A stretch of DNA of 64,000 bases from Rhodococcoides kyotonense (lineage in GTDB: Bacteria > Actinomycetota > Actinomycetes > Mycobacteriales > Mycobacteriaceae), in assembly GCF_900188125.1 (NCBI RefSeq), contig NZ_FZOW01000024.1:1-64000 (forward strand), given 5' to 3'. Each line of letters begins with the position of its first letter. Within the stretch, counting starts at the first letter, position 1. Positions 35,378 through 43,522 of this stretch are shown here, piece after piece. The notes under the pieces are model-generated. The model did no database searches. It saw nothing but the letters and a program-made list of their open reading frames with translations, and was not told where the DNA came from. The translations under genes and the position numbers were made by a program.

Positions 35378-35465
35378 GAGGTGAACTCCTTGTTCGACTG
35401 TGATGCAGATTATGTATGTCGTAGTGTATACCTAAACGTATCGAATGAAACGAGGTAGTGCTCCC
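35378..35465. promoter_or_regulatory. Divergent promoter ABM operon / Ldh2 gene with TGTATACC site
   Basis: An 88-bp gap. TGTATACC is at 35425-35432, flanked by TATGTATGTCG on one side and AAACGTAT on the other. It is the second copy of the core found at 32113, and the same GTATACC core is in the site at 29208. AACGAGGTAG before 35466 is the ribosome site of the plus-strand gene. Confidence 0.5.
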
Positions 35466-36521
35466 ATGACCCACGCGACCCGCATCAAACCCGATGCGCT
35501 CACCGACTTCGCCACCACTGTCTTGCGTTCGCACAACGTGCCCGAGGCCGATGCGCATCTGGTGGCGGACAGTCTCGTGCAGTCCGATCTGTGGGGCCAC
35601 CAGTCACACGGGGTGTTGCGTCTGCCCTGGTACGTCGCCCGGCTTCGTACCGGCGTGATGACGGCGGTGACCGAGCCGGAGGTGGTCTCGGATGCGGGCG
35701 CGCTGCAGATCCTCGACGGCCGCAACGGCATCGGTCAGGTCCTGACCGAGACGGCCCGCACGATCGCGGTCGAGCGTGCTCGCGCGTACGGCATCGGCAT
35801 GGTCGGTGTGCGGAACTCCAATCACTTCGGCACCGCCATGTACTACACGCGCCGCGCAGCGCTCGATGGTTGCGCGTCGATCCTGACAACGAATGCAAGT
35901 CCGGCGATGGCGCCGTGGGGTGGCAAGGAGAAGCGGCTCGGTACCAACCCGTGGTCCATCGGTGCACCCGCGCCGACCGCTGGGGGTGCTGTGGTGGTCG
36001 ACATCGCCAACACCGCGGTGGCCCGCGGCAAGATCTACCTCGCTCGCAACCGCGGACAATCCATCCCCGATACCTGGGCCATGGACGCCGAGGGACGCAC
36101 CACCACTGACGCCTCCGCTGCAATCGACGGAGTCATCCTGCCGATGGCCGGGCACAAGGGTTATGCGATCACCTTCATGATGGACATCCTGTCCGGGGCG
36201 CTGACCGGCAGCCGTACCGGAACTGCGATCAAGGGCCCGTACGTCGCCGATCAGCCCAGCGGGGCCGGGCACATGTTCATCGCCATCGATGTCGCCAGCG
36301 CAGGCCAGACCGATCAATACCTGCACGCTGTCCAAGGGCTGATCGACGAGGTGCACTCCACGCCGCTGGCCGAAGGCAACGACCGAATCTTCTACCCCGG
36401 CGAGGTCGAAGACGAGGCCGCCGCCCGCAATCTCGCCGACGGCGGAGTGGTGCTGGCCGAGCAGACCATCGAAGATCTGCGGAAGCTCTCCGACGAAACC
36501 AACACCGCCCTGCCGTTCTGA
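35466..36521 (+). CDS. Malate/L-lactate dehydrogenase family oxidoreductase (Ldh2/YlbC type)
   Basis: 351 aa from ATG 35466 (MTHATRIKPDAL), chosen over ATG 35445 because of the GAGGTAG at good spacing. Family signatures are QSDLWGHQSHGVLRLP (catalytic His), VGVRNSNHFGTAMYYTRRA, LGTNPWSIGAP and MAGHKGYAITFMMDILSGAL. Members oxidise 2-hydroxy acids (malate, lactate, ureidoglycolate, 2,3-diketogulonate) with NAD(P). Here it could supply the oxo-acid that OtnK phosphorylates. It is followed by an inverted repeat and then a lactonase. Confidence 0.9.
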   Translation: MTHATRIKPDALTDFATTVLRSHNVPEADAHLVADSLVQSDLWGHQSHGVLRLPWYVARLRTGVMTAVTEPEVVSDAGALQILDGRNGIGQVLTETARTIAVERARAYGIGMVGVRNSNHFGTAMYYTRRAALDGCASILTTNASPAMAPWGGKEKRLGTNPWSIGAPAPTAGGAVVVDIANTAVARGKIYLARNRGQSIPDTWAMDAEGRTTTDASAAIDGVILPMAGHKGYAITFMMDILSGALTGSRTGTAIKGPYVADQPSGAGHMFIAIDVASAGQTDQYLHAVQGLIDEVHSTPLAEGNDRIFYPGEVEDEAAARNLADGGVVLAEQTIEDLRKLSDETNTALPF

Positions 36522-36533
36522 CGTCGTCCCGAC

Positions 36534-36555
36534 GCCGCAGATCACCGTCTGCGGC
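36534..36555 (+). repeat. Inverted repeat between Ldh2 gene and lactonase
   Basis: GCCGCAG and CTGCGGC, a perfect 7-bp stem with an 8-base loop, 12 bp after the stop codon. It may stabilise or attenuate the transcript between the two genes. There is no T tract. Confidence 0.45.
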
Positions 36556-36571
36556 TGACAGAGGAGTTCTG

Positions 36572-37756
36572 TTGTCCCCGTTCGAAATCGACCGACGCAC
36601 CTTCCTCACCACAATCGTGGGAGGCGCCGCTGCGGCAGCGGTGTTCCCGTCGACCGCGTCCGCCGCTGCTTCCCAGGAAGGTTCGGCTACCGTGCACTTC
36701 GCGTACGTCGGCGGATACACCACCGCCAAACGTCAGGGACGCGCGCCCGGGATCTCGGTCTTCCGAGTCGACGCACCTGGGCGATGGACTGCGGTGCAAC
36801 AACTTCCGACGGCAGTGGGCAACCCGTCCTTCCTGATCCTGGATCGAGGTCAGACGACGTTGTACGCCGTGCACGGTGATCTGACTGCAGTGACCACGTA
36901 CCGCGTCGACCCCCCGACCGGCACACTGACCCCGCTCGGAGTGCACGAGACCGGAGGAACGAACCCGGTCCACCTCTCGCTCTCACCTGACGAGCGCTTC
37001 CTCGTCGTCGCCAACTATGCGACCGGATCGTTGGCGGTGTTCCCGCGTAAACCCGATGGGACGCTGGGGGACCGGATTCAGCTCCTCACACTGAGCGGCA
37101 CACCCGGGCCGCTAGCCGACGAGCAACACGGCCCGCAGCCGCATCACGTCCCCTTCGACGTCACCGGGCGTCACATCCTCGTCCCGGACAAGGGAACCGA
37201 CGTCGTGCACCGCATAGGCTTCGATGCCGCCACCGGCACGCTCAGCGATGACGGCGTGCCGTATCGCTCGCACGCCGGATCCGGGCCACGGCACATCTCA
37301 TTCCACCCCACACTGCCGATCGGATACCTGGTGGACGAACTGTCCTCGGAGGTCAGTGTTCTGGCGTACGAATCCGGGTCCGCAACCCTCGTTGCGGTAC
37401 AACACCTCTCGACGCTGCCCAACGGGTTCGAAGGTGAAAGCACCGGCGCCGAGGTCGTAGTCACACCAGGCGGCAAATTCGTGCTCGTCTCGAACCGCGG
37501 CGCCGATTCGGTCGCCATCTTTGGCGTCACACCGGTGGGGGCTCTACTGCCCCCGGCATTCACTTCTTCGGGTGGGCATCAGCCACGCTTCATCACCCTT
37601 GATCCGTCGGAGCGCACCCTTTACGTGGCAAACCAGAAGTCCGACGTCATCACCGCCTACACCCTCGATCCCGAAACCGGGGACCTGGCGACTGCCGGAA
37701 CTCCGATCAAGGTGGGCACGCCCTCGACAATCGTGTTCACCGCCGGGTTTCGCTGA
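36572..37756 (+). CDS. Tat-exported lactonase family beta-propeller protein
   Basis: 394 aa from TTG 36572, with GAGGAG upstream. The N-terminus DRRTFLTTIVGGAAAAAVFP is a twin-arginine signal with an Ala-rich cleavage region. The mature part is a seven-bladed propeller of the 6-phosphogluconolactonase/YbhE (carboxy-cis,cis-muconate cyclase-like) family: VHLSLSPDERFLVVANYATGS, HHVPFDVTGRHILVPDKGTD, GPRHISFHPTLPIGYLV. An extracytoplasmic location suggests hydrolysis of an aldonolactone outside the membrane before uptake. The substrate is not deducible. Confidence 0.88.
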   Translation: MSPFEIDRRTFLTTIVGGAAAAAVFPSTASAAASQEGSATVHFAYVGGYTTAKRQGRAPGISVFRVDAPGRWTAVQQLPTAVGNPSFLILDRGQTTLYAVHGDLTAVTTYRVDPPTGTLTPLGVHETGGTNPVHLSLSPDERFLVVANYATGSLAVFPRKPDGTLGDRIQLLTLSGTPGPLADEQHGPQPHHVPFDVTGRHILVPDKGTDVVHRIGFDAATGTLSDDGVPYRSHAGSGPRHISFHPTLPIGYLVDELSSEVSVLAYESGSATLVAVQHLSTLPNGFEGESTGAEVVVTPGGKFVLVSNRGADSVAIFGVTPVGALLPPAFTSSGGHQPRFITLDPSERTLYVANQKSDVITAYTLDPETGDLATAGTPIKVGTPSTIVFTAGFR

Positions 37757-37810
37757 TGGGCGAACATCAGCCTCATGAACCGACCTGCCGACCCGGACGT
37801 CAAGGCAGAG

Positions 37811-37838
37811 TTGACGGTGCGGTAACTGCGCTTAACGC
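37811..37838 (+). repeat. TTGACGGTGCGG repeat, copy B (extended)
   Basis: TTGACGGTGCGG, then TAACTGCGC, then TTAACGC. It matches copy C at 49310 in about 24 of 28 positions. TTGACG and TTAACGC have roughly promoter-like spacing, so a shared promoter or operator is as possible as a transposon scar. It lies 230 bp upstream of the TetR gene. Confidence 0.55.
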
Positions 37839-38040
37839 CTCTTTTTCGAGCGCATGGCACCTTATGTTCGATGGTTGGTGTGTGCGTGATGAGTGAGCAG
37901 AGGGGCACCGAGCGGCAGCTGCCGCGGTGATGCAGCGGGGCGCCACACCGAGAACCAAGGACACAGTCTTTGCGTCGATCAACGACGGTCAGGGCACCAG
38001 TATGCTGGCGGCGAGAGATACTTCGCTGCAGGGAAATACG

Positions 38041-38715
38041 ATGACTATGACGCCGGACAGAGCACTGAACAGCCCTGTTCAACAGAAACGCGCCCGCATC
38101 ACCCGCGACGTGATTGTCGAGGCGGCTGCGACGGAATTCTCGCGACGCGGGTACGCCGCCGCGTCGGTGAACACCATCGTGGCTGCGAGCGAACGCACCA
38201 AAGGTGCCATGTACTTCCATTTCCGGTCCAAGGAAGCTCTTGGTCAGGCTGTGACAGCTCAGGCGTCCCGCCGCTACGCCGAAATAGCCGAGCCCTGGCG
38301 CACGGCTGCACTACATCCGATCGATGCACTCGGTGGTCTGCTCGACGACGTCACCGCCGCTGCGATCGGCGAGCCTGTCCTGCTTGCGGAGCTGCGTCTG
38401 GGCATCGACCCGGACTTTCCCTCCGATCCCGCCGGCCGGGCGAGCCGTGGGTGGGAGGACATCGCTCTCGAACTCGCGAACTCGGCTGCCTCGGACGGTT
38501 GCTTCGCTGCACCGTTCGACCCCACCCGGTTCGTGCACGCGGCGGCGAGCATGTTGGCCGGCGGGTGTCTGTTCGCTCCCATGAGCGATGACCCGATCGC
38601 CCTCCGGGCCCGGCTCGATGAATGCATCGACGCCGTTGTGGCGGCGATGACCACTCCGCAAGCCGCTGCTCGATACCGCGCTTACTCGTCTTCGATCGCC
38701 ACGCAGCGGGCTTGA
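38041..38715 (+). CDS. TetR family regulator, gamma-butyrolactone-receptor-like
   Basis: 224 aa from ATG 38041 (MTMTPDRALNSPVQQ); an upstream in-frame ATG at 37927 gives a less protein-like leader. The HTH region RITRDVIVEAAATEFSRRGYAAASVNTIV, then SERTKGAMYFHFRSKEALGQAV, resembles the ArpA/ScbR autoregulator receptors of Streptomyces. The ligand domain is Ala-rich. No AfsA-type butyrolactone synthase is in the window, so the ligand and targets are open. The 85 bp before the start contain no obvious palindrome. Confidence 0.85.
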   Translation: MTMTPDRALNSPVQQKRARITRDVIVEAAATEFSRRGYAAASVNTIVAASERTKGAMYFHFRSKEALGQAVTAQASRRYAEIAEPWRTAALHPIDALGGLLDDVTAAAIGEPVLLAELRLGIDPDFPSDPAGRASRGWEDIALELANSAASDGCFAAPFDPTRFVHAAASMLAGGCLFAPMSDDPIALRARLDECIDAVVAAMTTPQAAARYRAYSSSIATQRA

Positions 38716-39157
38716 CTGTTGCCGTGTCGGGATGTCCTGAGGATGCGGAATTGTCGGTGCCTGTAACGCCCCAACACGGAGGGCGCCGACTCAGCTGGTA
38801 CCCCGATCGGTTCGATCGCCGCCACGTTCGCCCCACACGCACACGAGGTGCTCAGCCAGACGGCCCCGTATCTTCGCCTGCCGGTGACACTCGAAGGACA
38901 ACGAGGTGTACCGCAGGTTCGAGTTGACTGCATTGGGCGGAATCCCGCATGCCGGGCTCGCCGCCAGGCTGTCGCCGGCATCGTCGGGTAACTGGCCATG
39001 TGGGGGAGTGCGTAACCACATGATTCGCGGCAGTAGCTCCGCCGGATCGTGCGACCTCTAAGTGACATGGATCATATTTGGTCGGCGTTTGTTTCGGGGT
39101 TCGGGAACCGACTATATAGCTGTAACTGTCCATCACACTCACACGAGAGGTGCTGTT
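38716..39157. other. Non-coding region upstream of csbD
   Basis: About 440 bp with no convincing frame on either strand. A GTTT at 39087 and GGGAAC at 39103 before the csbD gene resemble parts of a stress-sigma (SigB/SigF) promoter, but the spacing of 12 is shorter than the usual 14-17, so this is weak. TATATAGC at about 39113 is an alternative -10 region. Confidence 0.4.
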
Positions 39158-39328
39158 ATGAGCTTCGTGGACAAGGCCAAGAACGCAGCGGAGGACGCAC
39201 TCGGCAAGGCCAAGGAGGTTGTCGGAGACATCACCGACAACAAGGACCTGAAGGCCGAAGGCAAGACCGATCAGGGTTCCGCCGGGGTGAAGAAGATCGG
39301 CGAGAACATCAAGGACACCTTCAAGTAA
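39158..39328 (+). CDS. CsbD family stress protein
   Basis: 56 aa: MSFVDKAKNAAEDALGKAKE, then VVGDITDNKDLKAEGKTDQG, then a GVKKIGENIKDTFK end. This is the classical CsbD pattern of short, charged, helical proteins induced by general stress (SigB regulon in Bacillus). ATG 39158 follows GAGAGG. Molecular function is not known for the family. It is followed by two other small proteins in the same direction. Confidence 0.92.
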   Translation: MSFVDKAKNAAEDALGKAKEVVGDITDNKDLKAEGKTDQGSAGVKKIGENIKDTFK

Positions 39329-39425
39329 CCGCCTCGTTCGTAGCCCAACCTCAGGGGGCCGTTGATCACCGAATCGGCGGCCCCGCTCCCTCTCACACTC
39401 ATCATCACCGACAAGGACCACCACC

Positions 39426-39692
39426 ATGACCGCAACCGACCCCACTGCTGCAACGCGCCCAGCCCCGCGCCGCGGCGGCTTCATCGCCAAGCTCGCCCTG
39501 ATCGTTGCTCTCGTCTTTTCGATCGCCCTGGTGATCTTCGTTCTTCAGAACACCGTCCACGAAAACGTGAACTTCCTGGGCTGGAACTTCGGGCTGCCCC
39601 AGGGTGTCTGGCTGCTCGGCGCCGCGGCCGTCGGCTCGATCATCACTCTCGCCGTCACCGGCGCGCTGCGCGTGCGCCGCGCGGTGCGTTGA
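39426..39692 (+). CDS. LapA-domain (DUF1049) small membrane protein
   Basis: 88 aa with two transmembrane helices: KLALIVALVFSIALVIFVLQN and GVWLLGAAAVGSIITLAVTGA, separated by the HENVNFLGWNFGLPQ loop typical of LapA (lipopolysaccharide assembly protein A domain) proteins. The C-terminus is basic (LRVRRAVR). In actinobacteria its role is unknown; envelope function is inferred. It sits 98 bp after csbD and 19 bp before another small gene. Confidence 0.88.
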   Translation: MTATDPTAATRPAPRRGGFIAKLALIVALVFSIALVIFVLQNTVHENVNFLGWNFGLPQGVWLLGAAAVGSIITLAVTGALRVRRAVR

Positions 39693-39711
39693 CCCAGTCG
39701 AGGATCCATTC

Positions 39712-39918
39712 ATGATTCCTCTGCTGGCCAGAAAATATGTGTATCGATACCTGATCGTCGCGATCGGACTACCGATCCTCGCTCGACTTCTCGCCGTCGG
39801 TGGTCGTGCGATCGAACAGCGTTCCGGCAAGCCGAACATCGTGTCCAGAGCGTTGAACAAAGCGGGAGAATTCGCTCGGCGCCGCGCAGACAGGGCCGCG
39901 GGCACGGACAGAACGTAA
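39712..39918 (+). CDS. Small basic membrane-associated protein
   Basis: 68 aa from ATG 39712 (MIPLLARKYVYRYLIVAIGL), preceded by GAGGA. One hydrophobic helix (YLIVAIGLPILARLLAVGG) and an Arg-rich C-terminal tail (NKAGEFARRRADRAAG). No family recognised. The spacing to the LapA gene suggests co-transcription. Confidence 0.72.
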   Translation: MIPLLARKYVYRYLIVAIGLPILARLLAVGGRAIEQRSGKPNIVSRALNKAGEFARRRADRAAGTDRT

Positions 39919-40850
39919 CCCCAGGCCCTGTGACCGTCGTGTGCCGAGGACTCGCATCCGATGCGTCGGTTTCGGCTGTGTAGCCGCATGATTGGCAGAA
40001 TTCGTGCGATGCGGGCCGTGTCGACGGAGCGACCGCTATCGCGTGCCTTGCATAGCGCCCGGGCTCGAAAAAAGATTCTGCGTAGCATCGTCGTTGCGAT
40101 GGCTGCGTCTGCCGCGGGTACGGCTCGCTCTGCGCCGTGGGTGATCAAGGTATCGGATTCTCGATCCGTGATGACATTCAGCCTGTGAAGCGGGAGGCAG
40201 CCGAAGTGACCCCTGTAGGAGAATTTGCGACTACACCCGGGGGTGAGGGGGCTCGGCACCGAGACGACGCTGTGGCCTTCCGGCGGTTCACCTCGTAGGT
40301 CCTCAACCCTGTTCGTCTCGGGAGTGCATCGCACCTGCACCCTCGCCCACCCGGCGCACGTATCGATCGGCAGGGTGAGACGCAAGCGAACATCCTCGCC
40401 CGTGTGCGCCGGGGTGCGGCCCCTGTCCGCCGGGGCCGACCAGATGTCGGCGTCGGCGGACACGGTCGATTCCGCGGTCAAGAGCCTGGTCGTACCCGGG
40501 GATGTCCGCTCTCTTTCAGCGCCGGTTCGCCGGTGAGGTTCAGCTCTCGCCGATGCGCGTAGTCGCGACAGGGAAACAGTGACAGCGGTTGTTACGCAAC
40601 GGAAAACAAACTCTCCGCCGCGCCCTCCGTGGTGCGTGATCTCCGGTAGACTTCGTACCAGCTCGACGATGAGGTTTCGGGCAGAACGCGATCGTGCGGA
40701 ACTGTCGCCATGAGCTTCTGAGAGGCCCTCCCACCCCGGGTGGGACTCCGGACTTCGATGAGGACCGTGCACGGTGCATTGCGAACGACAGCTGTCGATG
40801 TTCGCGTGCAAGAAGTCGACCGATCCACACGGCCCCGAAAGGTGGGCGTA
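39919..40850. other. Region without a convincing gene
   Basis: About 930 bp. Very long open frames on the minus strand are Arg/Ser/Pro-rich and typical of non-coding GC-rich frames, although the stretch at about 40250-40440 (minus) has some protein-like sequence (EDVRLRLTLPIDTCAGWARV). I call no gene. Several short inverted repeats are present but none stands out. Confidence 0.45.
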
Positions 40851-41030
40851 GTGGACGATTCGGATCCGAGACCGATCGTGTGGGCTGACCCCAGTCCGCT
40901 TCAAAGTTGGTGGGAGCAAACAGTGTTCGGCTCTGCCCACCTCACTGCCGCTCGGTCGGCCTCTCCTCGACGAGGGGCCGACGCGCACCGGAGCCCGACC
41001 GCTCCATCGCATGGCCGCACCCGGTGGTGA
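40851..41030 (+). CDS. Small protein, coupled to next gene
   Basis: 59 aa from GTG 40851, with AAAGGTGG at good spacing: VDDSDPRPIVWADPSPLQSW, followed by WEQTVFGSAHLTAA and a basic tail. The stop overlaps the next start in GTGA, which supports both small genes being real and translationally coupled. No family is recognised. Confidence 0.55.
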   Translation: MDDSDPRPIVWADPSPLQSWWEQTVFGSAHLTAARSASPRRGADAHRSPTAPSHGRTRW

Positions 41031-41191
41031 CTGCGAAAGAGATGAGCCTCGACGAACTCGACGCAGCACTGATCGAACTGACGCAACGCCGACGCCGGGC
41101 GGTGCGAGAAAATAGGCCCGCCGACGAGGTCGGTGCGCTCGAAGCACGTCAGGTCGCGTTGACCAACGAACTGCGACGACGCGGACTGTGA
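41027..41191 (+). CDS. Small helical protein
   Basis: 54 aa from GTG 41027: VTAKEMSLDELDAALIELTQ, then RRRRAVRENRPADEVGALEA, then RQVALTNELRRRGL. It should form one or two amphipathic helices with heavy Arg content. ATG 41042 is an alternative start, but the GTGA overlap with the preceding gene favours the GTG. Function unknown; it might bind nucleic acid or a partner protein. Confidence 0.6.
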   Translation: MTAKEMSLDELDAALIELTQRRRRAVRENRPADEVGALEARQVALTNELRRRGL

Positions 41192-41248
41192 CCCACAACC
41201 GGACCGTGTGACTTCGATGCGGACCGTCAGCCGATGTGCGAGGGGAGG

Positions 41249-41689
41249 CTACCGAACGTCGTGTCGGCTCCGAGTCGATCCGACGTGTTCATAGTGCGCC
41301 CGCACGTCGCGACCGACGTGGCCTCGATCCGTACAGCAGACGAAACCGGCAGGGAGATAGACATATTCGCTGCTTCCTGGCCCGCTACCTGACAGAGACA
41401 GTGCGGTGCCGGTCCACACTTCGCTGATCAGCTCCGTCGGTTGTCGAGCGAGGGATACACGGAGATCGATTATCTCGTTGGCCGCGCGCGGATCGCACCT
41501 CACACCGGGCCAAACCGAGCAGTCTTGTTGGACGAGAGCGGCGTTGACCAATTGACGTCGAATCGTGGCGGTGGGTGCACTGCCGTGATCCTGGACACCG
41601 GACACCGGTAACGAGCGTCGGTGCGGGTGTAGCGGGACCGACATCTCCAGCTCGACAGTGGCGCGGGACAGGGAGGGCTGATGGGACAA
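41249..41689 (-). CDS. Possible hypothetical protein
   Basis: A 146-aa frame with GC-rich third positions and protein-like segments (IRRQLVNAALVQQDCSVWPGV, RAANEIIDLRVSLARQPTEL). No ribosome site is clear and no family is recognised. It could equally be a chance frame in a 615-bp gap before the dehydrogenase gene. Confidence 0.33.
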   Translation of the reverse strand: MSHQPSLSRATVELEMSVPLHPHRRSLPVSGVQDHGSAPTATIRRQLVNAALVQQDCSVWPGVRCDPRAANEIIDLRVSLARQPTELISEVWTGTALSLSGSGPGSSEYVYLPAGFVCCTDRGHVGRDVRAHYEHVGSTRSRHDVR

Positions 41690-41807
41690 CCCGGAACCTC
41701 AGGCGCTGTCGTGTTCGAGCTCGCACCATAGGGGGTCGCACTGTCCGACTACGTTCGATTCCCCTTTTCCCAGACAAGATTCTCCCCTACCCAGACAAGA
41801 GGTCGAC

Positions 41808-42956
41808 ATGCTGTCGATGACCTATCGCGGGCCTTACAAAGTACGCACCGAAGAGAAGCCGATTCCCAAGATCGAGCATCCGAACGATGCGATCGTCGAA
41901 GTCGGATTGGCCGCAATCTGCGGCTCCGACCTGCACCTGTACCACGGAATGATGCCCGACACGAGGGTCGGCACCACCTTCGGCCACGAGTTCATCGGAG
42001 TCGTGCACGAGGTGGGACCGTCGGTGCAGAACCTGTCCGTGGGAGATCGAGTCATGGTCCCCTTCAATATCTACTGCGGGTCCTGCTACTTCTGCGCGCG
42101 CGGGCTGTACTCGAACTGCCACAACGTCAATCCAAATGCGACAGCTGTCGGCGGCATCTACGGCTACTCCCACACCACGGGCGGTTACGACGGCGGGCAG
42201 GCCGAATTCGTCCGCGTGCCGTTCGCCGACGTCGGCCCTAGCGTCATCCCCGACTGGATGAACGACGAGGACGCTCTGCTGCTGACCGACGCCCTGTCGA
42301 CCGGGTATTTCGGAGCACAGCTGGGGAGCATCCACGAGCGCGACACCGTGGTCGTATTCGGTGCAGGCCCTGTCGGCTTGTATGCCGCGGCGTCGGCGTG
42401 GTTCATGGGAGCCGGCCGCGTCATCGTGGTGGACCATCTCGAGTATCGACTGGAGAAGGCCCGGCAATTCGCACATGCGGAGACGATCAACTTCGGCGAG
42501 CACGCCGACATCGTCGTCACGCTGAAGAAAGAAACCGACTACCTGGGTGCGGACGTCGCGATCGACGCGGTCGGCGCGGAAGCCGACGGCAACTTCATCC
42601 AGCACGTCACCTCGGCGAAGTTCAAGCTCCAGGGTGGTTCGCCCATCGCCCTGAACTGGGCGATCGACTCCGTTCGCAAAGGCGGCACCATTTCGGTGAT
42701 GGGCGCGTACGGCCCGATGTTCTCGGCCGTCAAGTTCGGCGACGCCATGAACAAGGGGTTGACGCTGCGGATGAATCAATGCCCGGTCAAGCGGCAGTGG
42801 CCGCGCTTGTTCGAACACATCCAGAACGGCTACCTGAAACCGAATGACATTGTCACGCACCGCATACCGCTGGAACACATCGCCGAGGGCTATCACATCT
42901 TCTCGTCGAAACTGGATAACTGCATCAAGCCGATCATCGTCCCGGGCAACGGGTAG
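41808..42956 (+). CDS. Zinc-dependent alcohol dehydrogenase (FdhA-like MDR family)
   Basis: 382 aa. The catalytic zinc site is AAICGSDLHLYHG (Cys38) with FGHEFIGVVHEVG (His60, Glu61). The structural zinc lobe has Cys90, Cys93, Cys96 and Cys104 (CGSCYFCARGLYSNC). The nucleotide-binding motif is VVFGAGPVGLYAAASA. It groups with the glutathione-independent formaldehyde dehydrogenase-like and threonine dehydrogenase-like MDR enzymes that use NAD. The substrate (formaldehyde or another alcohol/aldehyde) is not certain. The next gene starts 8 bp after the stop with a strong AGGAGGAAAG site. Confidence 0.9.
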   Translation: MLSMTYRGPYKVRTEEKPIPKIEHPNDAIVEVGLAAICGSDLHLYHGMMPDTRVGTTFGHEFIGVVHEVGPSVQNLSVGDRVMVPFNIYCGSCYFCARGLYSNCHNVNPNATAVGGIYGYSHTTGGYDGGQAEFVRVPFADVGPSVIPDWMNDEDALLLTDALSTGYFGAQLGSIHERDTVVVFGAGPVGLYAAASAWFMGAGRVIVVDHLEYRLEKARQFAHAETINFGEHADIVVTLKKETDYLGADVAIDAVGAEADGNFIQHVTSAKFKLQGGSPIALNWAIDSVRKGGTISVMGAYGPMFSAVKFGDAMNKGLTLRMNQCPVKRQWPRLFEHIQNGYLKPNDIVTHRIPLEHIAEGYHIFSSKLDNCIKPIIVPGNG

Positions 42957-42964
42957 GAGGAAAG

Positions 42965-43522
42965 ATGACGCACAGACCGTATGTCGCAGACATGGAAACC
43001 CGCATTCCGACCAGCGACGAGCTACGTAACAGAATTCCCGGGTGGGGTGTCGACCTGGATCCTGCAGACCGCCCGGCATACCCGCGCGAGCTGTTCGCGC
43101 CCGAAAAAACCGGAGCGCATTGGGATTTCCCCGAGCAGCAACCGGAGCTGACGCCTCGTGAGCGCTCCATCGAACATGGAGAACTGCCGCCGGTATTCGG
43201 CACCGCCGCCCCGCTGCAGGGACTGTCTGGAGTGATACGACGTCAGGCATTCCGCTACAGCGAAGGGCGCGGAGCGCACTGGTTGATGCTGCTGGCGGGC
43301 GACAGGGTGGACGCGGCCGAGTCGCATATCCGGTCGCTCGTGTCGGGCAGACCGGACAACCCGGTGACCGAGACCGGGATCCTCAGCGAATTCCACAACA
43401 GCCGAGGCAAGAACAGGGTCGACGGCTCACACACGTGGATGGACCCGGTCGTCGTCAGTGCGCCCTACGTCGCTGCCGCTGCCGCTGTCGGACTGGGGGT
43501 GAGGAAACTCCGCAGGAAATGA
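42965..43522 (+). CDS. Unrecognised protein co-transcribed with the dehydrogenase
   Basis: 185 aa, ATG preceded by GGAGGAAAG. The N-terminal half is Pro/Glu-rich (RIPTSDELRNRIPGWGVDLD, RPAYPRELFAPEKTGAHWDF); the middle includes GVIRRQAFRYSEGRGAHWLMLLAGDRVDAAE, and the end is a weak hydrophobic helix followed by basic residues (GVRKLRRK), perhaps membrane-associated. The tight spacing ties it to the alcohol dehydrogenase. I recognise no family. Confidence 0.85.
   Translation: MTHRPYVADMETRIPTSDELRNRIPGWGVDLDPADRPAYPRELFAPEKTGAHWDFPEQQPELTPRERSIEHGELPPVFGTAAPLQGLSGVIRRQAFRYSEGRGAHWLMLLAGDRVDAAESHIRSLVSGRPDNPVTETGILSEFHNSRGKNRVDGSHTWMDPVVVSAPYVAAAAAVGLGVRKLRRK

Noticed and set aside
39087..39108. 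SigB/SigF-type promoter before csbD
   Set aside because: GTTT and GGGAAC are present, but the 12-base spacing is too short for the known consensus; kept only as a remark.
39405..41198. A 597-codon minus-strand frame over csbD-lapA downstream DNA
   Set aside because: Its composition (Arg, Ser, Pro) is that of a shadow frame, it crosses small genes on the other strand, and no start or ribosome site stands out. A middle part is somewhat protein-like, but not enough for a call.
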